Shown: positions 54,912-62,611 of the stretch, piece after piece
Position numbering within the stretch: the stretch's first letter is position 1
How the letters are laid out: every line of letters begins with the position of its first letter
Origin: CADCVW01 sp964251385
GTDB taxonomy: Bacteria > Pseudomonadota > Alphaproteobacteria > Sphingomonadales > Sphingomonadaceae
NCBI GenBank assembly: GCA_964251385.1
Contig: CAXUJK010000004.1
Span: 1 to 64,000 of the forward strand
Reading direction: 5' to 3'
DNA length: 64,000 nt
Translations under genes and position numbers: made by a program
The notes under the pieces: generated by a model
What the model saw: the letters and a program-made list of their open reading frames with translations, nothing else
Told to the model about the DNA's origin: nothing
The model's database searches: none

Positions 54912-54937
54912 AAAAAGGCGGCGCTTCCGCACCGCCC
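54912..54937 (-). terminator. Rho-independent terminator of the MliC-like lipoprotein gene
   Basis: On the minus strand, GGGCGGTGC, loop GGAA, GCGCCGCC followed by TTTTT (plus-strand positions 54937 down to 54912). It lies 22 nt after the lipoprotein stop and before purL, so purL has its own promoter in the 40 nt that remain or relies on read-through. Confidence 0.8.
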
Positions 54938-54958
54938 TTCGTGAAGCCGGAGTCGGAA

Positions 54959-55366
54959 TTAGGCCTTGCAGACCTGCGTGCCGCTCTTGGGCGAGGTGTA
55001 GGTCACTTCGTCGCCGCTGCCGACGAGCTTGAACCCTTCGCCCGCGGGACCGACGCCGATGTACGGCTCGCCCGCGGTCGGGGCGGTCAGGTTGACGCTC
55101 GGCGGGCTCTCTTCCTTGTCGCGGACGTTGGCGGACACGCCGTCGGTCAGGAAATTGGCGTAGAACAGGCTGTTGTCCTTGCAGCGGTACGTCTTGCTGC
55201 TCGCGATAGCAGGCGGGAGCGCGACGGGGGCGGCGTTGCGGGCGGCAACGGTGACCGCGTCGTCCTGCGGACCGCCGACGATGTCGGGCTCCTTCTGGCC
55301 GCACGCGGACAAGGTGATCAGGGTCGCGAAGGCGACGGCGGATTTGATGTGGGTGAATCTGGTCAT
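54959..55366 (-). CDS. Lipoprotein with MliC-like domain
   Basis: 135 aa. MTRFTHIKSAVAFATLITLS then AC gives a lipidated Cys22. The C-terminal 80 residues (KTYRCKDNSLFYANFLTD ... GSGDEVTYTSPKSGTQVCKA) match the small beta-barrel of C-type lysozyme inhibitors: the opening YxC, the two conserved Cys and a GDEVTYT strand. These protect the wall from host or predator lysozyme in the periplasm. Family call moderate because the domain is short and divergent. Confidence 0.65.
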   Translation of the reverse strand: MTRFTHIKSAVAFATLITLSACGQKEPDIVGGPQDDAVTVAARNAAPVALPPAIASSKTYRCKDNSLFYANFLTDGVSANVRDKEESPPSVNLTAPTAGEPYIGVGPAGEGFKLVGSGDEVTYTSPKSGTQVCKA

Positions 55367-55424
55367 GGTGCGCAGAACCCTGCGCGGCGGCGCGCGGTTC
55401 CGTCAAGCGGCACGTGCGAACACG

Positions 55425-56726
55425 TCATTCGTGGAATTCCGCCGCGTCAGGTATTCGTCCGAACGCAATGCTGGTGCCGACGCGGTCGATGCGGCCGCCC
55501 GTGACGGGTCCCAGCATGACCGCGCCGCGTCCAAAACGTCCGTTGATGCGGTCCATCGCGCGGGACAGATGCAGGGTGCGCGTTTCTCGCGCGAGGGGGT
55601 CGTCGGCGGCGAGGTGCGCGAACAGCGAGCCTTGGTCGCCATGTTCGGCGTCGATCTCCTCGAGCGCGACGCCGACCATGCGCAGGCGGAAGCCGCCGGG
55701 CTCGGCCCCAGCGTGCGCGGCCAGGCGCGACCAGAGGACGTCGAGCGCGGCGAGCACGGCGAAACTGTCCTGCGTGCGGGGGATGCGCAGGGCGGCGCGC
55801 CAGCGGGCTTTCGACACCTCCAGCCGGGCGTGGAGGACGAGGCAGCGCGTCGCGAAGCCTTGTCGGCGCAGGCGGCTCGCGGCCTTGAGCGTCAGGCGGC
55901 GGGCGGTCAGGCGCGCGGGTTCGTGGGCGCGGGCGCGGGGGGACAGGACGTGGCTGTGCCCGATCGAGCGCCGCTGCGACGGCTTTTCGGGCAGGTCGAA
56001 GCCGTGCAGCAGATACCAGAGCCGGTCGCCGTCGATCGATCCCCACGCGGTGCCTGCCGCGCGGGCCTTGCGCGCGCAATAGCCTTCGATGTCGACAATG
56101 CCTTCGCGCGCGAGGCGACGTTCCATCTTCTCGCCGATGCCGGAGATGGCGCGCAAGGGAAGGTCGTAGAGCTGCGCGGGCAGGCTGTCGGCGTGCAGGA
56201 CGACGAGCCCGTCGGGCTTCTGCATATCGCTGGCGAGCTTGGCGAGCAGCCGGTTGGGCGCGATGCCGATCGACGAGGTCAGGCATTCGCCCACGTTGTC
56301 GCGGATGCCTGCCTTGATCCGCCCCGCGAGCGCAGTGGCCCCGTCCGCGTCGTTCTCGTTGTCGAGCAGGCGGCACGCGACCTCGTCGATCGAGCATACG
56401 CGCGTCACGGGAACATGCCGCCAGATTTCGTTCAGAACCGCATGGTGGAACTCGACATATTTCTCGTGGCGCGCGGGCGTGACGACGAGCTCGCGGCATT
56501 TCGCCTTCGCTTCCCAGACGGGCGTGCCCGTTCGGATGCCGTAGGCCTTGGCCTCGTACGACGCCGCGATCGCCACCGTCGTGTCGCTGTGCAGCGGGGC
56601 GACGATGACCGGGCGTCCGCGCAAGGCGGGTTGGAGTTGCTGTTCGACGCTGGCGAAATAGCTGTTCAGGTCGAGGAACAGCCAGCGGAGCGGGCGCGGG
56701 ACTCCGGCGAAAGGCGAGTCGGACAT
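55425..56726 (-). CDS. Y-family DNA polymerase (DinB/UmuC-like)
   Basis: 433 aa from ATG 56726. Metal-binding residues: Asp19 in FLDLNSYFASVEQ, and Asp114-Glu115 in CSIDEV. YEAKAYGIRTGTPVWEAK is the fingers/palm signature, SSIGIAPNRLLAKLASDMQK the thumb start, and a helix-hairpin-helix is in AISGIGEKMERRL. The little-finger region (about 235-400) is diverged. It carries out error-prone lesion bypass. Whether it is Pol IV, UmuC or another branch I cannot tell. A LexA-type box lies 12 nt upstream, so it is likely SOS-induced. imuA and dnaE2 are not adjacent. Confidence 0.92.
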   Translation of the reverse strand: MSDSPFAGVPRPLRWLFLDLNSYFASVEQQLQPALRGRPVIVAPLHSDTTVAIAASYEAKAYGIRTGTPVWEAKAKCRELVVTPARHEKYVEFHHAVLNEIWRHVPVTRVCSIDEVACRLLDNENDADGATALAGRIKAGIRDNVGECLTSSIGIAPNRLLAKLASDMQKPDGLVVLHADSLPAQLYDLPLRAISGIGEKMERRLAREGIVDIEGYCARKARAAGTAWGSIDGDRLWYLLHGFDLPEKPSQRRSIGHSHVLSPRARAHEPARLTARRLTLKAASRLRRQGFATRCLVLHARLEVSKARWRAALRIPRTQDSFAVLAALDVLWSRLAAHAGAEPGGFRLRMVGVALEEIDAEHGDQGSLFAHLAADDPLARETRTLHLSRAMDRINGRFGRGAVMLGPVTGGRIDRVGTSIAFGRIPDAAEFHE

Positions 56727-56737
56727 CGGGCGATATG

Positions 56738-56752
56738 GAACATATCAGGAAC
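56738..56752 (-). promoter_or_regulatory. LexA (SOS) box upstream of the Y-family polymerase
   Basis: GAAC (56738-56741), 7 nt, GAAC (56749-56752). Read on the gene's strand this is GTTC-CTGATAT-GTTC, the direct-repeat SOS box of alphaproteobacteria (GTTC-N7-GTTC). It lies 11 nt before the polymerase ATG, where repressor binding would cover the promoter. Position and gene function make the call strong. Confidence 0.8.
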
Positions 56753-56810
56753 AGACCGCAAGCGTGACATAGGGGAGGCGCAGCGCTAGTTAACGGCCGG
56801 GGAGGATCGG

Positions 56811-57104
56811 GTGGACGGCAACATGCAGCGCGTGCGCATCGGGCTGACGGGCCTGGCGTTCGTCTTCGTCCTCGTCCTGCTCGCCGCGGTGTTTTCGCGC
56901 GCGACCGACGAACAGCCGATCACCGCCGACGGCATCGAGGCCGCGACCGACAACGCGGCCAATCTTACGGTGGCCGCCGAGGACGCGGAGGAACCGCTTG
57001 CCGAGCTAGGGGTCGCACCCGGCAACGGTCCCGACGCGCAGAACGAGGCCGGCGCCAAGACCGTCCCCGTCGAGGATCCGCTCCGTCCGCAACGCCGGCG
57101 TTAA
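56811..57104 (+). CDS. Small single-pass membrane protein of unknown function
   Basis: 97 aa from GTG 56811 (SD GGGGAGGA) or 93 aa from ATG 56823. One membrane helix (about residues 9-30, RIGLTGLAFVFVLVLLAAVF) is followed by an acidic, Ala-rich tail (TADGIEAATDNAANLTVAAE). No family recognised. It is divergent from the polymerase gene and lies upstream of the mraZ regulatory region. Confidence 0.6.
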   Translation: MDGNMQRVRIGLTGLAFVFVLVLLAAVFSRATDEQPITADGIEAATDNAANLTVAAEDAEEPLAELGVAPGNGPDAQNEAGAKTVPVEDPLRPQRRR

Positions 57105-57188
57105 TATTCACGAGGTCGAGTGCGGCTGCTGTTCGACGCTCTCGCGAGCGCGGCTTTCAACAGTCTTATCCACAGGCCCAACAAAGTA

Positions 57189-57216
57189 GAACGAGGCAAG
57201 AACAGTTGGACTGTTC
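57189..57216. promoter_or_regulatory. GAAC-N7-GAAC direct repeat with overlapping dyad, upstream of mraZ
   Basis: GAAC (57189-57192), 7 nt, GAAC (57200-57203) has LexA-box spacing. The second GAAC also opens a perfect 7-bp inverted repeat GAACAGT-TGG-ACTGTTC (57200-57216). It lies in the 323-nt gap before mraZ. Such a 4+4 pattern is expected about once per strand in 64 kb by chance, so this alone does not prove SOS control of the dcw cluster. Confidence 0.4.
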
Positions 57217-57256
57217 ACACGAACAAACCGCGCAAATCCGCCAATCTCCATGTTGT

Positions 57257-57300
57257 CCCATGTAAACCCATGAAAACCCATTGTGTCCCACAGGGCCCCA
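57257..57300 (+). promoter_or_regulatory. MraZ-binding box array: five TGGG boxes in 10-nt register
   Basis: CCCA occurs at 57257-57260, 57267-57270, 57277-57280, 57287-57290 and 57297-57300, i.e. TGGG on the minus strand at exact 10-nt spacing. A sixth, degenerate box (TCCA) lies at 57247-57250. MraZ is known to bind TGGG repeats spaced by one helical turn upstream of its own gene. Here the array is 128 nt before the mraZ start and longer than the three boxes of E. coli. Confidence 0.85.
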
Positions 57301-57427
57301 TGTTACTCACAATCCCCTGAGGCGCGGGGTTCGACTGACATCCTGGAGGGTGCGGGCGCGGGGGACGGTTGAAGCCGTTTTCCGGGCACGGGAGAGCTTT
57401 TCGCGCCGCGCTGGGGAGCGAGTTGGC

Positions 57428-57919
57428 GTGGCGGTCGAGCATCTGTTTCAAGGCAGCGCGTTGAACGCGGTCGATGCCAAGGGACGCGTCTCGGTGCCCA
57501 GCTTCATGCGCGGCGTGATCGAAAAGCGCAGCGATGCCAAGGCCTTGGTTCTGGCCAAGCACGACAGCTATCCATGCATTTCCGCCTACGACCGCGGCTA
57601 CGCGTCGATCCAGCATGCCAAGCTCGAGCGCCTGTACGAGCGCGAGGAGACCAACCCCGAGAGCCTCGCCGCCTATCACGGGCGCAACATGCTCGCGTTC
57701 GGATCGACCGAGGACGTGCCCTACGACAGCGGCGGACGAATCATCCTGCCCCCCATGATGCGTCGCAAGGGTGGGATCGGCGAGCTGGCGCTCTTCATCG
57801 GCGCGGGCGAGACCTTTCACATCTGGAACCCGCAGACGTTCCTCGATTCGCCCGACGTGCACGAGGATATGAAGGACATCGCGCGCTACCGCATGGAAGA
57901 GCGGGGGCTCGCGTCATGA
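57428..57919 (+). CDS. mraZ: Transcriptional regulator MraZ
   Basis: 163 aa from GTG 57428 (VAVEHLFQGSALNAVDAKGR), chosen by homology and GGGAG upstream. The open frame back to 57281 is not MraZ-like. Two SpoVT-AbrB-type halves carry DAKGRVSVPS and DSGGRIILPP. MraZ forms rings and represses the dcw cluster through the TGGG boxes upstream, so autoregulation is expected. TGA overlaps the rsmH ATG (ATGA). Very sure. Confidence 0.96.
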   Translation: MAVEHLFQGSALNAVDAKGRVSVPSFMRGVIEKRSDAKALVLAKHDSYPCISAYDRGYASIQHAKLERLYEREETNPESLAAYHGRNMLAFGSTEDVPYDSGGRIILPPMMRRKGGIGELALFIGAGETFHIWNPQTFLDSPDVHEDMKDIARYRMEERGLAS

Positions 57920-58839
57920 ACCACGTTCCCGTCCTGCTGGCCGAGGTCATGGCCGCGCTCGCGCCCGCGACCGGCGAGCATCATGTCGACGGCACGTTCG
58001 GCGCGGGCGGGTACACCGCCGCGTTGCTGGAAGCGGGCGCGATCGTAACCGCGTTCGACCGCGATCCGGACGCGATCGCGGAGGGGCAGGCGATGGCGGC
58101 GGATCCGCGGCTGACGCTGGTCGCCGACCGTTTCTCGAACATGGCGGCGCATGTTGGCGACGTGGACGGGGTCGCGCTCGACATCGGCATGTCGTCGATG
58201 CAGCTCGACCGGGCGGAGCGCGGCTTCGCGTTCGGCGTCGACGGACCGCTCGACATGCGCATGGACAAAGCGGGGCAGAGCGCGGCCGAGTTCGTCAACG
58301 CGGCCGACGAGGCGGAGATCGCCGACGTCATCTACCGGTATGGCGAGGAACCCAGGTCGCGCCGCATCGCCCGGGCGATCGTCGCCGCGCGCCCGATCGA
58401 CCGGACCGCGGAGCTTGCCGCGGTGGTGCGCCGCGCGGTCGGTTATCATCTCGGGCAGAAGAAGGACCCGGCCACGCGCACGTTCCAGGCGATCCGGATC
58501 CATCTCAACGGCGAGCTCGATGAGCTGACCGACGGGCTCGCCGCCGCCGAGCGCGTGCTCAAGGACGGTGGGCGTTTGGCTGTTGTCACGTTCCACAGCC
58601 TCGAAGATCGGATCGTCAAGCGCTTCCTCATCGACCGGGCCGGACTCGCTCCAGCCCGATCTCGCCACCTACCGGCGCGCCCGAGCGACTCGGACGAACC
58701 GACCTTTTGCCGCGTTCACAAACCAGTTCGCCCGAATGAGGCAGAACAAGGCAGCAATCCCCGGTCGCGTTCGGCGACGCTTCGGTCCGCGGTTCGGACC
58801 GGGGCGCCGTCGAGACCGAATGCAGGAGTAATCGCATGA
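57916..58839 (+). CDS. rsmH: 16S rRNA m4C1402 methyltransferase RsmH (MraW)
   Basis: 307 aa. ATG 57916 gives MNHVPVLLAEVMAALAPATG. SAM-binding GTFGAGGYT lies near residue 28. The conserved GVALDIGMSSMQLDRAERGF, GPLDMRMDK and TFQAIRIHLNGELDEL segments and the C-terminal RVLKDGGRLAVVTFHSLEDR are present. It overlaps mraZ and ftsL by 4 nt each. Very sure. Confidence 0.98.
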   Translation: MNHVPVLLAEVMAALAPATGEHHVDGTFGAGGYTAALLEAGAIVTAFDRDPDAIAEGQAMAADPRLTLVADRFSNMAAHVGDVDGVALDIGMSSMQLDRAERGFAFGVDGPLDMRMDKAGQSAAEFVNAADEAEIADVIYRYGEEPRSRRIARAIVAARPIDRTAELAAVVRRAVGYHLGQKKDPATRTFQAIRIHLNGELDELTDGLAAAERVLKDGGRLAVVTFHSLEDRIVKRFLIDRAGLAPARSRHLPARPSDSDEPTFCRVHKPVRPNEAEQGSNPRSRSATLRSAVRTGAPSRPNAGVIA

Positions 58840-59327
58840 TCGTGCAGAGCTTCAAGTCGGTCATGTGGGTGGGCGCGGTCGCGGGCGCTGCGCTCAGCTG
58901 CTACATGGTGTCGCTGCGCGTCGCGTCCGAACGCGCGGCGCTCGAGCGGGTGGAAAGCCGAATACTGCTCGCCAAGCGCGACATCCGCGCGCTCGATACG
59001 GAGTTGTCGACGCGCGGGCGGTTGCGGCAGCTCGAACGCTGGAACCTCGATGTGCTGGCCTTGTCGCCGCCTACCGAAGGGCAGTTCCTCACTGGCGAGG
59101 TGCAATTGGCGAGCCTGTCCGCGTCCGCGCCCAAAGCGGCGGTGGCGGCCGAAGCGTCCGTCGAACTCGCGTCGGCAAAGGAGGAACGCCGCCGCGTCCG
59201 GCCGACCGAGGCCGCGCTCGGACCGGACAACCCGTTGCTGATCGAGGCGAGCGCGACCGACGAGGATGTGGCGCGGGTAAAAGCGCGCGCGAACAAGGTG
59301 TCCGCCAAGACCGACACGCCGCGATGA
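58836..59327 (+). CDS. ftsL: FtsL-like division protein
   Basis: 163 aa. One membrane helix near residues 8-26 (SVMWVGAVAGAALSCYMVSL) and a leucine-zipper-like periplasmic segment (ERAALERVESRILLAKRDIR). The conserved core is short, and the C-terminal half (PKAAVAAEASVELASAKEER on) is a low-complexity extension. FtsL joins FtsB and FtsQ to activate FtsWI. The call rests mainly on position between rsmH and ftsI and the topology. Overlaps both neighbours by 4 nt. Confidence 0.85.
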   Translation: MIVQSFKSVMWVGAVAGAALSCYMVSLRVASERAALERVESRILLAKRDIRALDTELSTRGRLRQLERWNLDVLALSPPTEGQFLTGEVQLASLSASAPKAAVAAEASVELASAKEERRRVRPTEAALGPDNPLLIEASATDEDVARVKARANKVSAKTDTPR

Positions 59328-61054
59328 GCACGGCGGCCGCCCGCATCATCGACCCGTCTTCGCCGGCACATCGGCCGCGCGACCGCGGGCGCATGGTCGG
59401 CGCGCGCAGCCGCACGCTCGCGCTGACGCACCAGCGGCTGATGCTGGCGATGCTGCTGTTCGCGGGAGCGACCGCGATCATCCTGCTGCGGCTTTTGTAC
59501 CTGGCCGCGTTCGGCGATCATGCGGGTCGGCGCGTGACGATCACCAGCTTCACGCCCGAACGCGGCGACATCGTCGACCGCAACGGCCTGACGCTCGCGC
59601 GCACGATCGACGCGTGGACGATCACCGTGCACCCGAACAAGATCATCGGCGACAAGCTCGCGCTCGCCGAGCGGCTCGAATTGCTGATGCCCGAGCGCGA
59701 CGCGGCGCAATATTACGAGATCCTGACGTCGGGCGCGACGTTCGCGTACCTCAGGCGCCGCGCGCTGCCCGAGCTGGTGGCGGCGGTGAATGCGGTCGGC
59801 GAGCCGGGGCTGGCGTTCGATCGCGAGCCCGAACGGCTGTATCCGCAGACCGTGCTCGGTTCGCACATTCTGGGCTGGACCGACGTTGACGGCCACGGTG
59901 CGGCGGGCATGGAACGGGTCCTCGACGGCCGGTTGAGCGATCCGGACACGCGCGCGACCGCGTCCGTGCTATCGATCGACAGCCGCGTGCAGGGCGCGGT
60001 GGAAAGCGAGTTGCTGGCGGCGATGGCGCGGTTCAACGCGATCGGCGCGACGGGCGTCGTGCTCGACGTGCATTCGGGCGAGCTGATCGCGCTCGCCTCG
60101 CTACCCGCATACAATCCCAACACGGCGGGCCGCGCGCTCGCGGACGCACGCTTCAACCGCGCGACGCTCGGCGTCTACGAACTGGGATCGGTGTTCAAGC
60201 CGTTGACGGTCGCGGCCGCGATCGAAGCCGGGGTGATCAAGTCGCCGTTTCAGATGTACAACGCGGCCTCGCCCGTTCACGTCGGGCGCTTCTCGATCAG
60301 CGACGACCATCCGATGGGGCGATCGATCAACGTCGCCGAGCTGCTCATCCATTCGTCCAACATCGCAACCGCGCGCGTCGCGGACGCGATGGGCGAGGCG
60401 CGCATGCAGGCCGCATTCCGCAAGCTCGGGTTTCACGAACAGGCGCATGTCGAGCTGCCCGAGAAGGGCAAGCCGATCTGGCCGGCCTATTGGGGTCGTT
60501 CGACGCTGATGACGGCGGGGTTCGGGCACGGCGTCGCGGTCTCGCCGCTGCATCTGGCAAGCGCATACGCGGCGATGGTCAATGGCGGCATCTGGCGGCC
60601 GACGACTTTGCTGAAGCGCACGTCCTCAACCGCTCCGGAGGGCCGCCGCGTGTTTTCGGAACGGACGAGCGAGCGCATGCGCCAGTTGCTGCGGCTGGTC
60701 GTGCTCGAAGGTACGGGCCGCAACGCGGATGCGAAAGGGTATCGCGTCGGCGGCAAGACGGGAACGGCGGAAAAACCCAGGAACGGGGGTTACGCGAAGA
60801 AGTCGCTCGTCTCGACCTTCGCCGCCGCGTTCCCGATGGACCGCCCACGCTACGTCGTCGTCGCGATGCTCGACGAGCCGCGCGGGAATTCGGAAACGTT
60901 CGGGTTCGCGACGGCAGGCTGGACCGCGGCGCCCGTCGTCAAGCAGGTCGTGTCGCGCATCGGTCCGCTGCTCGGCGTCTACCCGGACGAGGCGCGCGAG
61001 GTGGACCTGCAGGATCTGGCGGTGATGAGAGGTCCCAAGAAGGGCGCGCATTGA
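59324..61054 (+). CDS. ftsI: Division-specific peptidoglycan transpeptidase FtsI (PBP3)
   Basis: 576 aa. One N-terminal membrane helix (about residues 40-60). The pedestal domain begins at FTPERGDIVDRNGLTLART. Transpeptidase motifs: Ser289 and Lys292 in GSVFKP, S344-S345-N346 in HSSNIAT, and K478 in GKTGTAEKP. It cross-links septal peptidoglycan. Complete. It overlaps ftsL by 4 nt and murE by one base. Very sure. Confidence 0.98.
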   Translation: MSTAAARIIDPSSPAHRPRDRGRMVGARSRTLALTHQRLMLAMLLFAGATAIILLRLLYLAAFGDHAGRRVTITSFTPERGDIVDRNGLTLARTIDAWTITVHPNKIIGDKLALAERLELLMPERDAAQYYEILTSGATFAYLRRRALPELVAAVNAVGEPGLAFDREPERLYPQTVLGSHILGWTDVDGHGAAGMERVLDGRLSDPDTRATASVLSIDSRVQGAVESELLAAMARFNAIGATGVVLDVHSGELIALASLPAYNPNTAGRALADARFNRATLGVYELGSVFKPLTVAAAIEAGVIKSPFQMYNAASPVHVGRFSISDDHPMGRSINVAELLIHSSNIATARVADAMGEARMQAAFRKLGFHEQAHVELPEKGKPIWPAYWGRSTLMTAGFGHGVAVSPLHLASAYAAMVNGGIWRPTTLLKRTSSTAPEGRRVFSERTSERMRQLLRLVVLEGTGRNADAKGYRVGGKTGTAEKPRNGGYAKKSLVSTFAAAFPMDRPRYVVVAMLDEPRGNSETFGFATAGWTAAPVVKQVVSRIGPLLGVYPDEAREVDLQDLAVMRGPKKGAH

Positions 61055-62469
61055 TGCGCCTGGAAGAACTCGTGGATGGAGGAGGCAAGGCCCAAGTGAC
61101 CGGGTTCGCGATCGATCACCGCAAGGTCGCGCCCGGTACCGTGTTCGGCGCCTTTCGAGGTGCGCGTTTCGACGGCGAGAGTTTCATACAGGATGCAGTT
61201 AGGGGGGGCGCGGTGGCAGTCGTCGCCCACCCTAGGGCGAAGGTCGACGGCGCACTGCTCGTTGGGGGTGACGAGCCGCGCCGGACCTTCGCCCACCTTG
61301 CCGCGCGGTTCTTCGCCCCGTTTCCCGAAGTCTGCGTCGCGGTGACGGGCACGAACGGGAAGACGTCCACGGTCGAGTTGGCCCGGCAACTGTGGCGGAT
61401 GGCGGGTTTCCGGTCGGCGTCGATCGGGACGCTGGGGGTGACGACGGCGGACGATCAGGCGACGACGGGCCTGACGACGCCCGACGTGGTCACCTTTCTT
61501 TCGAACATGGCGGGGCTGGCGCGCGAGGGCGTGACGCATGCGGCGTTCGAGGCGTCGAGCCATGGGCTCGATCAGTTCCGCACCGAAGGCGTGCCCGTGC
61601 GCGCGGCGGCGTTCACGACGTTCAGCCGCGACCATCTCGACTATCACGGCACGATGGACGCGTATTTCGAAGCCAAGATGCGGCTGTTCGACGAAGTGGT
61701 CGAAGACGGCGGCACTGCGGTTGTATGGGCGGACGATGCGAAGTCGGGCGCAGTAGTCGAGCGTGCGCGTGCGCGTGGGTTGCGGGTAATGATGGTCGGT
61801 ACGCGTGGGGAAACGCTGCGGCTGGTAGAGCATGGCCACACGCCGCTAGGCCAGACGCTCGTCGTCGCGCACGAGGGTACGACGCATAAGGTGAACCTCC
61901 CCATGATCGGCGCGTACCAGGCGGCGAACGCGCTCACCGCCGCTGCGCTCGTGATCGCAACCGGCGGCGACCCGGCGGAAACGTTGCGCAACCTGTCGCG
62001 CGTGCAGCCTGTACGCGGGCGTCTGGAGCGCGCGGTGATCACGCCCGCGGGTGCGCCGGTTTATGTCGATTACGCGCATACGCCGGACGCGCTGGAGGCG
62101 GCGATCGCGGCGTTGCGGCCGCATACGGAACGGCGGCTGATCACCGTGTTCGGCGCGGGCGGGGACCGGGATGTGGGCAAGCGTCCGCAGATGGGCGCGA
62201 TCGCAGCGCGCCTGAGCGACGTCGTGATCGTGACCGACGACAATCCGCGCGGCGAAGACCCGGCGAGCATCCGCGCGGCGATCATGGCCGCGGCTCCCGG
62301 CGCGCGCGAGATCGGGGGTCGGCGCGAGGCCATCGCCGCGGCGATGGCCGAGGCTGGAGCGGGAGACATCGTCCTGCTCGCAGGCAAGGGGCACGAGCAG
62401 GGGCAGGTCGTCGGAGACCGCGTGCTGCCGTTCGACGATGTGCAGGTGGCACGGGAGTGCGCGGGGTGA
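61054..62469 (+). CDS. murE: UDP-MurNAc-tripeptide synthetase MurE
   Basis: 471 aa. ATG 61054 gives MRLEELVDGGGKAQVTGFAI. The ATP loop GTNGKT lies at residues 99-104, the ligase centre has SSHGLDQFR and DYAHTPDALE, and DNPR at 396-399 marks specificity for meso-diaminopimelate over lysine. It adds meso-DAP to UDP-MurNAc-L-Ala-D-Glu. Overlaps ftsI by one base. The next gene, murF, is separated by a REP-like palindrome. Very sure. Confidence 0.98.
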   Translation: MRLEELVDGGGKAQVTGFAIDHRKVAPGTVFGAFRGARFDGESFIQDAVRGGAVAVVAHPRAKVDGALLVGGDEPRRTFAHLAARFFAPFPEVCVAVTGTNGKTSTVELARQLWRMAGFRSASIGTLGVTTADDQATTGLTTPDVVTFLSNMAGLAREGVTHAAFEASSHGLDQFRTEGVPVRAAAFTTFSRDHLDYHGTMDAYFEAKMRLFDEVVEDGGTAVVWADDAKSGAVVERARARGLRVMMVGTRGETLRLVEHGHTPLGQTLVVAHEGTTHKVNLPMIGAYQAANALTAAALVIATGGDPAETLRNLSRVQPVRGRLERAVITPAGAPVYVDYAHTPDALEAAIAALRPHTERRLITVFGAGGDRDVGKRPQMGAIAARLSDVVIVTDDNPRGEDPASIRAAIMAAAPGAREIGGRREAIAAAMAEAGAGDIVLLAGKGHEQGQVVGDRVLPFDDVQVARECAG

Positions 62470-62484
62470 TCGGCATGCCCCGAT

Positions 62485-62598
62485 CCCGTTCGTGTCGAGC
62501 GAAGTCGAGACACCCCGTCGAGCGCATCCGAGACCTGCACGTGTCCCGGCCTCGACTTCGCTCGGCCATGCCTCTCGACTTCGCTCGAGGCGAACGGG
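62485..62598. repeat. REP-like palindrome between murE and murF
   Basis: CCCGTTCGTGTCGAGCGAAG at 62485-62504 faces CTTCGCTCGAGGCGAACGGG at 62579-62598. The inner part also contains inverted GACTTCGCTCG/CGAGCGAAGTC copies. It fills most of the 142-nt gap of an otherwise tightly overlapped operon. Same GTTCG/CGAAC family as the repeat at 35288. Confidence 0.8.
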
Positions 62599-62611
62599 TC
62601 CGGGGTGGGAT

